Positions 11,700-22,612 of a stretch of 64,000 bases of DNA are shown here, one piece after another. The stretch covers positions 133,679,764 to 133,743,763 of the forward strand of contig ML681963.1 of the NCBI GenBank assembly GCA_007922195.1, written 5' to 3'. This DNA comes from Podocnemis expansa. Taxonomy: Eukaryota; Chordata; Testudines; Podocnemididae. Position 1 is the first letter of the stretch. Every line of letters begins with the position of its first letter. The position numbers and the translations under genes are program-made. The notes beneath the pieces were generated by a model. The model worked only from the letters and a program-made list of their open reading frames with translations. It was not told the DNA's origin and made no database searches.

Positions 11700-12148
11700 T
11701 AGTGATGCCACTGTGAGAAATCCAGGTAATCCAGCATATACGTCATCACTTGAACCATGACCTGAGAATGGAGAGATGCTGAGAGGTGAAGAATGTGAGC
11801 AAGTGGGAGGAGTTATCATTGGATATACTTGAACTGAAATGACCAATGCTTGTTTAAGCCCATTTCCCAAGAAGTCAGTAAGTGCATTTAGATCACCCAG
11901 GATCACAAGTGAAGGGATGGCACATGCTAGAGAGTCCAGCTGATTGTAGAAATGATCATAGACTAAATAAGCTGATTCTGCAGACTGCTATGACAGTGAG
12001 GTGACTGGGTTGATGTTTAAGATTTATAATATGTACTACAGAAGACACAGGCATCCAAATTATGAAGGAAGACTTGGTCTCACCTCACAATAGTAACACT
12101 ATCCTATATAATGGCTGGAGCCACTGGAATAGAGAAGTAATGAATCTT
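11700..12148 (-). pseudogene. LINE AP-endonuclease domain, central part
   Basis: Minus-strand translation beginning near 11906 gives 'ILGDLNALTDFLGNG', followed by a stretch ending 'PPTCSHSSPLS'. This corresponds to the (I/L)LGDFN core and the T(H/C)..G..LD region of LINE apurinic endonucleases, in which the D and N of GDFN take part in metal and DNA binding. The second half is too diverged to place other catalytic residues. A PLE insertion at 12159-12425 separates it from the N-terminal part of the domain. Confidence 0.5.
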
Positions 12149-12158
12149 CCATCTCATG

Positions 12159-12425
12159 TCCCAAAGGGGCAGCCATATTAGTCTCATTCGGCAAGACAAA
12201 CAAAGACCCCTGTGTCGCTTTTGAAAACTAACAAATTTATTATCGCATGAACTTTCGTGGGAGAAAAAACTCTTAGTCTTTAAGAGTGCCACGGCATTTA
12301 TTTTCCTCCCATTCTTTAAGTTCCCATCTTCAAACATTAGACAAAGTGGGATTTTCTCCTAAGAAAGCTCATGCAATAAATAAATTTGTTACTCTTCAAC
12401 AGTTTCACAGAACTCCCTGTTTGTT
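12159..12425. mobile_element. PLE tail dimer with 10-bp target duplication
   Basis: The insert has a minus-oriented tail (from 'ccaaaggggcagcc' to about 12264) followed by a plus-oriented one (about 12270-12415, with 'aaagtgggattttctcc' and 'aataaatttgtta'). It is flanked by CCATCTCATG (12149-12158) and CCACCTCATG (12426-12435), 9 of 10 matching. The 3' ends point outward, as in the other dimers. It lies inside the LINE endonuclease relic. Confidence 0.85.
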
Positions 12426-12435
12426 CCACCTCATG

Positions 12436-12610
12436 GCATCTATGGTTTATCAGCCATGCTTCCATTGGGCATGATATGTGATTGATATGCTAAGACAGTC
12501 CATTTCATGTGAGACTGCACCCTGATGACCATACCTGTAAAGAGTTGCAACATTCCATGCTGCAGTTTTGATGGACTGGCAGATTTCCCAGCTATAGCTG
12601 AATATACTGT
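12436..12610 (-). pseudogene. LINE AP-endonuclease domain, N-terminal part
   Basis: Minus-strand translation gives 'IKTAAWNVATLY', then 'EMDCLSISI'. This corresponds to the 'I.TWNVRTLY' opening and 'EM.RL.IDI' segment of RTE-type and related LINE endonucleases, where the N of WNV is a conserved active-site residue. The order on the minus strand (this segment, the central endonuclease piece, then the RT end at 10.5-11.2 kb) fits one LINE about 2 kb long with its RT core deleted. A Harbinger element adjoins at 12613. Confidence 0.6.
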
Positions 12611-12612
12611 TA

Positions 12613-13317
12613 GGCTGTATTCACACACAGATGGTTATTTCGAAACAAGTTGTGTCAAAACAACTCGTTTCAAAATAACGCCTTATTTCAAAATGACTTA
12701 ATTCGAATTAGCAAAAAGTCATTTTGAAATAGGCTAAAAAGCGGGAAACGAAATAGCAGGTTCACAGTGTGAACATGCTATTTCGTTAGGTGCTGCAGGG
12801 GGCTGCAGCCACCTGGGGGTGAGCCGCTGCTGGCTCACCCTNNNNNNNNNNNNNNNNNNNNNNNNNNNNNNNNNNNNNNNNNNNNNNNNNNNNNNNNNNN
12901 NNNNNNNNNNNNNNNNNNNNNNNNNNNNNNNNNNNNNNNNNNNNNNNNNNNNNNNNNNNNNNNNNNNNNNNNNNNNNNNNNNNNNNNNNNNNNNNNNNNN
13001 NNNNNNNNNNNNNNNNNNNNNNNNNNNNNNNNNNNNNNNNNNNNNNNNNNNNNNNNNNNNNNNNNNNNNNNNNNNNNNNNNNNNNNNNNNNNNNNNNNNN
13101 NNNNNNNNNNNNNNNNNNNNNNNNNNNNNNNNNNNNNNNNNNNNNNNNNNNNNNNNNNNNNNNNNNNNNNNNNNNNNNNNNNNNNNNNNNNNNNNNNNNN
13201 NNNNNNNNNNNNNNNNNNNNNNNNNNNNNNNNNNNNNNNNNTCCCCTTGTTTCGAAACAACTGTGCGTCGTGTGAACATGGTTTTTTTTGTTTCGAAACA
13301 ACGAGGTGAACACAGCC
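12613..13317. mobile_element. Harbinger element with TTA duplication, interrupted by assembly gap
   Basis: TTA at 12610-12612 and 13318-13320 flank the termini 'ggctgtattcacac' and 'gtgaacacagcc'. The subterminal regions carry TTTCGAAACAA and TTATTTC palindromes. Of 705 bp, 400 are N, so its true length and any coding content are unknown. Sequence next to the gap is GC-rich ('ggctgcagccacctggggg'). Confidence 0.88.
12842..13241. other. Assembly gap (400 N)
   Basis: Exactly 400 consecutive N. The second gap in the window is also 400, so this is a placeholder length. Frames drawn through it are meaningless. Confidence 1.
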
Positions 13318-13320
13318 TTA

Positions 13321-14548
13321 TGGTCTATCGTAGATGCACGTGCTCACAACAGAGGATGTCTGGCATTGGGGGGCGGGGCTGGCACAAATCCATCATGTTC
13401 ACTGCAGCAGAAGTCAGCACCAGCAAGGCATCTGCAGCGGAGAGTAGGGCAGGGGCTTTAACCCTGGTGGTGAGTGCTAAGCTAGTCATGTTCATCAACA
13501 GTAAAAACGAATGATTGTACCAAAGTATACCTGGTCAAACTGGGATAAGACAGAGAACAGTAATGTGAACTTTCCCTGTTCTACCAGTACTGTTTTCATG
13601 TTGTGCAACCCAAGCCATCAAGTCTGTATCAGCTCAGTATCTAGGTCCAGCTGGTGACATGCATCTTTACTGACTGTGTTAGCCATCATTTTCAACATTC
13701 TGGTTGTACCTGTCCGCATAATGTCCAATGTGATATTTCAGCCAAGCCTTTCATCACTGATGGCATAGCCCCAATGAGCAATCTCCTGCTTCAGATGGTA
13801 CAACCTCTCAGCATTATGAAGTACATGCTGGACTCTGGTGGGAGGTGTGGAAGGCAGTGGGGTTGTACAACTGACAATGAACATGTAATTTGTCCCACAA
13901 AACACCACTCTTTTTTTTTTTTGGGTGGGGGGGATGTGCCAAATGGAAAGAATCCAGCTTGACTCAGATCCCAGTTGAATCTGCAGTGCAGGCAGTTAGA
14001 AAATAAATCTTTTAAGTTGAAAAATAAGCAGATATGTTTTGGAAATTGCTGCAAGATAATAGCCATAGATTACTCCAAAGCCATTTTCACAGAACTTTTC
14101 ATAAAAGAATTGCTAATGATATATGTTATATATGCTTTTAATATATTTCAAACTTTGGTAAAATAGATATTTTTAACAGTCATTCACTAAATTAAAGTGA
14201 ATGTTTCCTGGGGAAAAAGTGCCTTTGATAATTAGGGTAATTATGTAAATTGTTTGCCGTGAAACTTGAGCTAAGCAAAGCTCATCTGGTTTTGAGTTGC
14301 CATATAAACTCAAACTTCAGACCTGGCTCACTGAAAATTGTTGCCAGTGTTCATTAATCTTTTTACGTATTTAACTGTGCTCGTTTAATCTGCCAGTCAT
14401 TGAAGTATCTAACTGTCATAAGCACATTAAAAATATTTTTGTTTCAAAGGACCATGCTTTCAATATTCCTCTTTTCATCACTTTCTGAATGGGGTTGTTA
14501 CAGTTCAGCAAAAGCTACCCCTCAGTTTCCCCTCTGTAGTGCTTCAAG
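13321..14548. other. Noncoding stretch, one candidate conserved noncoding segment
   Basis: No gene is recognisable. It includes a T11 run followed by a G run near 13911-13932. Bases 14200-14430 are dense in homeodomain/TCF-like words; see findings. Confidence 0.45.
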
Positions 14549-14832
14549 TGCTATGTCTATACTAATCAATTAGTCTGGACTAAGCAAGCTTAGTTTGGAC
14601 AAATTTGGTCCGTGTCTACACTAGCCTTTGGCTAGTCTGAACTAAAAAATTGCTTAGTTTGGACTAGTCAAACCTTAATCTGGACTAATAAATTTGAGTG
14701 TTTAGTCTGGACTAAGCACTTAGTTCGAACTTTAAATTCAAACTAGCATGACATAGACACAGACTAAAAGGCTTAGTTCAAACTTTTTTAGTTTGAAGTA
14801 AGCCATTAGTTCAAACTAGCCACACTAGCAGG
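14549..14832. mobile_element. Harbinger-like MITE(s) of the TAGTTCGAAC type
   Basis: The stretch starts with 'gctatgtctatac' and is filled with TTAGTCTGGACTAA and TTAGTTCGAACTT palindromic units. It has internal 'gtgtctacac' and 'gacatagacaca' words that look like further termini, so two copies may be fused. Outer boundaries and the duplication are not clear. Confidence 0.65.
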
Positions 14833-17800
14833 GAAAAGGGCAGATTTCCAGAGTGCATGGGACCCTGAATGGAGGTTACAGTTCTACATTTTCATAGTAG
14901 GCTGAAACTTGATTAAGGGAAATGAACTAAGTCCTGTGGAGCTCCCAGGACTGTACATGGAAGTAAAGACTGCACATGGAAGAGAAGCAAGTACCTATCA
15001 TGACCTTTAGGAGCCTGTCTGAGAGGAATGAGCAAAGCCACGCTGGCCCTGTCTAGATTTTGTTATTAAAATAATTGTTTCTCTAGCACTAGCCGAATAT
15101 CTTTGTATGACACCTGACTGAGAGAGTCTAGGGTGTTGGCAGAGGTCAGTGTCTGCTGGGTTCAGCTTGCTATCATCTTTCTTTCCACCAGGTTGTGCCA
15201 GTTAAGCAGACCGTATTCTTTTGTTGTAAAAGGACACAAAACTACAGTTGAGCACAGTATATGGAAACTGTAGTGAAATCAGAGCATTTTTTTACCCGTT
15301 TATCAAAGCACATCTTAAGGCAGGTAAAATAATAATAAATCTTGAGGAAAAAATAGTTAATATGTATCCAGAGTATTTTAATAAATAAAGGGTTCTCCTT
15401 AAAAAAAAAAAATCAGTGCAGATGTGCTGGATTTTACCTCTTCTTGTTTTATCCAATGACTGATTCATCAGCTGGAGTTTAAAGAATCAAAACTCCTTAC
15501 GGTAATTGATTCTCAGGGGCTATTAGCTTAAATGCAAATGCTTAACATAGATGCTGTGTAGGTGGGTGATAGAGAGGAGGTGCCTAATTTGTCAGCAACA
15601 TAAGACAGTCTGTTCATACAGTAGATTGGAAAAGTGAAGAATGTTAGAAATCAGAGATTCACAAAAGCTTCCTGGAGTTGGCTGTGAGTGGAGTCTCCCA
15701 TTGTGAGTAATTATAAGAAACATACTGTGTAAGAGGTTGTGCTGGATCGAAATATCAGAGCTGTGCCTTTAGTTCAACAGGGAGAGCACTACTTGTGAAT
15801 AACAGAGATTCAAGATGCTATTTTCAGAAGGGTATACATGAGTTAGGCACCAAATTGCTAGTGTCTTTCAATGGGAGTTGGGCATCTAACTCCCTTAAGT
15901 GCTCTTGACAAACCCTCTACCAATTTCTAGACTCACAATCAACTTCTGGTTGTGACCAGATGGACTGGAGATCCCATCAAGTGTGCTTGGTCAAAAGTAT
16001 AACCTGCTTTCTCCCCCAATCAGCCAAGATCACTTGCATAAGCGGTCACTCATCAACCTGACGGGACCTCAGAAAGCCTCATATATCCTATCAAATTTTT
16101 CTTTCTGCAGATGATCACAGTTATTTTTTTTTCAATTAGCTTATTTCTTACAGAAATAAAAACATGAAAGAAACATACACCAGTCAGGAGCTGAGCAACC
16201 CAAAAATAATAATGCAATATGCCTGCCTGAACATTTAAAACAAAAGCAAAAACAAAAAACCCCAAATCAGCATTAAAATAAGATTTCAGTTTCCATCTTC
16301 CAGAGATATATTATCCACAGCATCAAAGACAAAAGAGATTTTTTAAGTTCTGAAAAGCAAAAACCATAGGGGTGTCCCTTTAATTGGCCCCAAATGTCTA
16401 TTTGCTGAAGAATGAGCAGAACAGTCTCTTCTCGTGAATATGAATGATTCTCTGACCCATAGTGGATTGTTAGGCAGAAAGAGCTGCTGAATAAAATACT
16501 AAAAAATTGTTCAGATTAAAGTGCAACAAATGAAATATCACTGCTATGTGTGATAATTCAATAAGATATTTTAAGCATTAGCAATATTGTAGTTTTCACA
16601 AGTAATTGTGAAAAAGCTCGTTATTGTAGTGAATAAAGTTCAAGTCTGTAAGGGCTTTTTAATTCAGCTGATTTCTTTTCATGGTTTTGTTCTTTCAATA
16701 TGTTTGAAGCATTTCACAGTTTTCTCACCATATTTTTTCATCGAAGCAGAGTTGTTTTCCCTGCTCCCACCTGCACTCTTTTTAAGTTGTGATTGCTATA
16801 TATGTGTTGCCCATTAATTTATTTTCTGACTTATGGCCTGAACTTCCAGTCATTGCATAAGGCAATTGTGGCTTAATCCATGGAGCTATGAAAGAGGGAA
16901 GGACAGCACAACAATTGCAGCTCATGGAAGGTTTCTGAATCATTCATCCACAATCTTGGCAATTCCAAATGTTCAAAAAAATATCATGAGTCAGTTGCAC
17001 CCAAAATAATGATTGAATTAAACATATGATATATTATAAATCATAAATCTGGGGATTTTTATTTGCTTTGAACCCTTAGAATGCATGTTTTCAGGTTTTA
17101 CTTTGCACCCATCAGAGTGCGTTTTCTTTTTTAATGAAAGTTGAGATTCTCACCCAATCACATGCTTTCAAAGTCCAGGAGTTTTTAGAAAAATACTTAA
17201 TATTCTGAAGTTCATGATAAAATCATGAGAATTCATAACACTGCATCCAGAATTCTTTGTAGTATTCTAGGGAGTATTTAGTGGAGATCTTTCAAAAATA
17301 TGGAGTGAGTATTTTCTCCTTTGTGCTGAGTCATGGCTCCATCAGCAGCCTCCATCCAGTGGCTAATTCCACCAGCCAGGACCAGTTCTCATTAATGGGA
17401 CCAGATGGCCCTTTCACAAGAGGGTTAAAAGGGAAAAGGCTATTATAAACCATTTCCCCAATCTACACACTAATTCAGAGTCAACCATGATAAGGAGCAT
17501 AAGCAAAATTCCTGTTCATTTCAGTGGGAATTTGTTTGAGTGAGGGCTGTAGGATCAAACTCATACTTAGCAGCCACTTTTATTTCCTCAGGCATGAGAG
17601 GTTACCAGAAAGTGTCAGTTCCCCAGCAGCAAACACAGTCTTGCCTGCTGGCTTTTAATGGAGATTTGAGAAGCAAAAGAAATCTGGGGTCCCACATTTG
17701 TTTCAGATCCTTTTAAAAATACCCAGATGTTTTTTCTTAAAGCATTTTAAGAACTTTATTTGAAAAACATTTTCTTTTTAAATGAAATTTACATAGAATA

Positions 17801-18682
17801 CACTTAAACATGTTTTTCTAACTAAACACATTAGTTTATATCTTGTGGCTGGGAAAAATAAATAAGTAAAAATAAAAACAGGCTGGGACTCTGAGTTAAT
17901 CACTAATGTGTTGACTTGACTTGGAATTGCTGCTGGAACTTCACTCATGCTCGCCTGTAATCTCATACATTTCTCTGCTGCCAGACCTGCTCTTCTAGAA
18001 TCCTCAAATTTAATGCCAAATACTGCAATTCTCTGAATACACATAGTGCAGACTCAATGTCTTATGTGCTACCAGCTAATCTATTTTTCCTCTGTTTTAG
18101 TTATCATGGGCTAGATTCACAGAGGGCACTCTGACTTAGCATTGCAATGACTAATATTTAAGTTTTCTGCCACCCAACAGTATCTGCAATCCTTTGTGGG
18201 GTTCCCAGGCTTCCTATAGTATGCATAGGGCATGATCTGTGCCTAAGCCTGTGATTTAAAAGCCAGCAAGCTGAATTAAGATCTGCCTCAACTAGCCAAT
18301 AGGAAATGCTGAGGACATCCTTGGTTCTACCCCTCAAAAAGTCATAGGAGTCTTAGTCCAAGTCAAGGGAGGCATCTCACGCTGCCTGAGATTCATAGTT
18401 GTGAACCCTAAACCTAACAAATCACTTGTTTGTAATGAATAATTTGATTGGCTCTACTTTCCCCTGACCAAGGGTGAAATAAAATAATTCTTGTTTAGCA
18501 TTGAGGTGCAATCTGGAAATTCATAACAGGTTATGAATAAATCTAAAAGTTTACAAAAATGTAATAAAAATGGGGCTGCTTGAGATCAGAAGAGTCAAGT
18601 AACAGAAAAGAGGGGAGAGAAATTGTGCTTAGAGAGGTAGCTGCACTGCAGACTCCTCTTGAACTCAACCTTGATCTAGAAG
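14833..18682. other. AT-rich noncoding stretch
   Basis: No gene is recognisable. Bases about 15830-15905 ('ttaggcacc', 'caatgggagttgggc') resemble a dispersed ancient amniote repeat with the wording 'ccattgaaaatcaatggg'. The rest looks unique. Confidence 0.5.
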
Positions 18683-18893
18683 TAGGGGTCTCAAACTCAA
18701 ATCACCACGAGGGCCATGTGAGCACTAGTAGAGGGCTGCATGAGGACTAGTATGTTAGGCCGAGGGCTGCACCACTCAAACCTTTTCATACAACAATATG
18801 GCAAATATCAGTAATGACAGTGTCATTGTGGGCTGCAGGCAATAGCTTTAGGGGTTACATGCAGCCCACGGGCCATGTGTTTGAGACTCCTGA
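18683..18893. mobile_element. hAT-type MITE, 211 bp
   Basis: The termini 'taggggtctcaaactcaaat' and 'tgtttgagactcctga' are inverted repeats of the widespread vertebrate hAT form. They are flanked by 8-bp copies TCTAGAAG (18675-18682) and TCTAGAGG (18894-18901), 7 of 8 matching. There is no coding capacity. Confidence 0.85.
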
Positions 18894-18901
18894 TCTAGAG
18901 G

Positions 18902-21900
18902 AACAAATAGGGTGATAAAGTCTTCCTACTTCATTCAGTGCTTGGCTTCCTACCAAGATGCTAATTTATGTTGGATTTCTGCCCTTTGTGGGCCAACTTC
19001 TGTTTCATGGCCCCCCAAAGAGTCATCAGAAGATAGCAATTTTTGTATAGAATTGACCAACTTAGGATATAAGCCAGAGTCTAAAAAAGAATGTCTGAAT
19101 CCCACTTTCAATCATCTTTCCACCCTCAAATATTCTTTGTAGTAGCAGCCAGTATCCTCAAGCCGTATTAGGGAATCCTCCCAAAAGACTTGTAAGAGAA
19201 TGGGAAAGAGAAGGCTAATTTCTTTTTTCTATGTATGAATGCCACTCAGCTTCCAAGAGGTATATTCCAAAGTTCCACTTTGAACATCTCAACCCTGCCC
19301 CTCAAGTCCAGCATCCATCATATACAGGTCACAAACTAAGGTAAGGAAGCCCAAGTGTAGACTGTAAAACCAAAATCTTAAAAGCAAGAGTCCCTCATAA
19401 CATGTCACAGCCTCCCCCATCCCTACAACAAGCCACTGAGAGACAACTGTGATTTGTCTCATTTTATAATAAAAGAGGTCAAACTGGTTTTGTATATGTT
19501 GTTACAAGCTTTTTCAGAGAGATAGTTGTAACTAGCACAGAAAAGTTGTATAAAACAAGATATTCAGTGCAATCTAACTTTCTTTTTTTAATGAAACATT
19601 CTTTTTCTTTTTAATTCTGTTTTCAACCTCACTAATAGGTACATTTCTTAAACAAATGATACCTTTACTTTTTTTTGTTCTTGCATAAACATGGTGCATG
19701 GTAAGTAGACTTAGCTGTGGATCCTCATGGGCATCATGATAACAGCAAACAGGTACAGTGGAAAATTTCTGATGAAGTCAGTATGCTATTGTGTTGAATT
19801 GAGTCAAATTACAAATATCAGCAGATCCTAAATTGCTAGTGTAAGGTTGGATTCAAATGGTATTGTGCTCAATTTACTGAGGCCCAGGCTCAGATGTCTG
19901 CAGCTCTACATTATGCCACAAGTATCATTTATCTCAATTAGACAGAACAAAAACTATCTTCATTTGTCTTAAAGCGTATAGTGCAAACAAGTTCAAATAC
20001 ATCTGAAGATTCAAATATGCTCCTTTTTTATAAGGTTCTTTAACATAACACTCTGATGGAATGCTGCTGTATTTTACTTTAGTTCCTAACTGTATTGTAC
20101 TGCCTTCATTATAACAACCTTCTTTATACTTGACTTATAAGATAGTTACATGTAGAGAATGCACTACAGAGATATACATGTAGTTTTACATTTCAGCTTC
20201 CTTGTCAATTACTTTTTAGCTTATGTGCATTTGTGTCATCGCTCTGTACAAGCATCTCTACTACAAAGCTGACACATTCTTTTATTGGGTTCTATTGTGC
20301 AGTCATACCTGATTTACAACATAATAATCTCATGGACGCTTGCAATTATGCATGTCTTATGAGTATTCACAAACACATTAAAGATATTCAGGTAGCAAAT
20401 TAGCTGCAGAGTTCAACAATCTGCACTTACAGTAAATATCCTGCTTTAAGAGAGGTAGGTATCCTTTAAAAGTCAGTAGTCGTTTTGGAAGCACTTTGTC
20501 ATATTTATGAAGAACTGTGTCACGTTTATGGCACATGGTGTCATGATAAGTTGTCTAAAGTGCCTGTTAGCTCCCCACACAAATTGAACAAAAATGAACA
20601 CCAGACGATAGCAACATTCAGTGTTTAGAGACTGGATTTTTTTTTCTGTTACACAAGACTTGAGCTATGTCTTCCAACTTTCTTCCATTGCCCTGTTTCA
20701 TTACAACAGTGCAATTGAAGTGAAAGGGGTGAATTTTAATTTTTCACTGTGAAAAGTTATACAAATAAAGACATTTTTAAAATTAAATTACTTTTAATAA
20801 CTTTTAAAAAATGTAGTTTTTTCTAATTTGGGAGATCATGATTAGTTCTTTCTTAATACAACCCACAAAAAGGTCAAAGAATTTGGATTATTTTTAGCTA
20901 CCCAAGCAAATTTAACACAAATTCCAAGTATTTATTCATGTTCTTTCTTTGAGCACCTTCAAAATTCAGCAAGTATCTGAATAAATTGAATGAATGGTTA
21001 CCTATGTCAGATGCCTAAAAAAGTAACTAGAAAATGCCTTTTTGAGTCCACTGATCATATAGTCAAGCTTCTGTGCCAAGAACTAAAAAGAAACCCAGAA
21101 ATATAAGAAGTAAAAAGAAGAGCAAAATGAAAACATAAATATTTTTTCTAAAGATTTTTGTCTATCACACTTTTTCTATCAATGCCTTCTGATACCTATT
21201 TTGGTTCAGCCAAAAGTCATAGAATGTGTCCTCTCCATAGAGTTGCAGTATACAATAGGACAGCATTTCCCAAACTGTGGGCCACTTACTTGTGGGCTTT
21301 GTGGAAGGGCTTCCAAGCTGTAATTTCAGCTTTCATTTTTTTAAAAAAGCAAGTTTCTAAAATGTTATGCATGCAAAGAAAATCTTGAAAGTGTGATCCA
21401 TCTGCAACCAATGCAGAAATGTCACCCTAAGTTTGTAGACAGCCTGAGAAGAAGCTCTGAGTTGTGAACTATTCCAGTCATTAAATGGTGTTGACTCAGA
21501 AATCAATGATGACACTTTCAGTATCAAAAAATGTTGACTATTTCTTTGCTTAACAAAGCATATAAGAAATGACAGAAAGTTACTTTAGGATGACTGTCTA
21601 CACAACCCACTCTGAGTGACCACTCATTTTAGGTGGTCTTTTAAGAATTTATGGCAAGTTTTATAAGGGACCATGACTGACTTCATTTCTTAAATGAGGG
21701 CTCAGCTTTCTCAAGTTTGGAAACTGTAGCACTAAGATCTCTCCATTCCCAAGTTACATAATAAGGACATTGTTCCCTATTCTGAAGCGATACTATACAT
21801 CCTAATTAATTCTCCATATAATGCTGTTTTGGTGATTAGGTGATCTACCAAGCACATTTCCTACATTTGAACATGTTATGAGTTCCCAGCATGAGCTGTG

Positions 21901-22111
21901 GAGTCTTCTTGATCAACTAACATAAGCTTTTCTTTCTCCAAGGCCACTTTGGATTACCCTGGTATTGGGAATGGCATTTTGGTTGACTGGTTTTAGCCTT
22001 TTTAGGGACCTTTCCATTCTGTAGACTGGTCCACTGTCAGTCAGCATCTGCAACTTTTCAAGACTTGTGTACCCTAAGACAATCTCACACATTTTCTACC
22101 AATAAGGTCAC
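18902..22111. other. AT-rich noncoding stretch
   Basis: No gene is recognisable. Near 21262 the words 'cagcatttcccaaactgtgg' look like the start of a hAT MITE, but no matching right end was found. Confidence 0.5.
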
Positions 22112-22114
22112 ATA

Positions 22115-22609
22115 GGCTATGTTCATGCTAGATACTTATTTCAAAATAAGTTAATTTGAAATAAGTTAATTCAAAATAAAATCATTATTTTGAATTAACT
22201 TAAATCAAAATAAGCAAAAACCTCAAATCAAAATAGCACCACAGGACTTGCTATTTCAAATTGGGAGAGGTGCAGTATGGGAGGTGTGGCAACCTAGCCC
22301 CCTGGCAGGGCCATGTTGCCAGCCAATATATAGAAAAAGGAAGGCACCCTGGGAAGGAGGTGAAGGAGAAGAAGGGCAAAAGTGTTAAATAGAAATAACA
22401 CGTCCAAATGGTATTATTTTGAAACAACCATTTCAAAATAATGGCTATTTCAATTTCAGCCTAGGTTTTACTATTTCAAAATAAGGTTCATTATTTTGAA
22501 ATGGCAGGGCTTGTCATTTCAAAATAACAAAACGTTGTTCAGACATGACAACTTTTAAATCAAAACAATGGTCATTGTTTCGATTTAAAAGGATCGTGTG
22601 GACATAGTC
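22115..22609 (+). mobile_element. Harbinger MITE, 495 bp, internally deleted derivative
   Basis: ATA (22112-22114, 22610-22612) flanks 'ggctatgttcatgc' and 'cgtgtggacatagtc'. The interior keeps text shared with the long Harbingers: 'gggaggtgtggcaac', 'gccatgttgccagccaat', a TATATAG box and 'ggcaccctgggaaggagg' from near the other end. It therefore looks like an autonomous element that lost its genes but kept the transposase promoter and both subterminal arrays. Confidence 0.85.
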
Positions 22610-22612
22610 ATA

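Noticed and set aside
12734..13514. Long open frames spanning 12734-13514 on both strands
   Set aside because: They are mostly X from the 400-N gap; only short MITE-derived ends are real sequence.
15765..15800. Possible tRNA-derived sequence 'tttagttcaacagggagagc'
   Set aside because: It has an A-box-like word only; no B box or arms at the right spacing.
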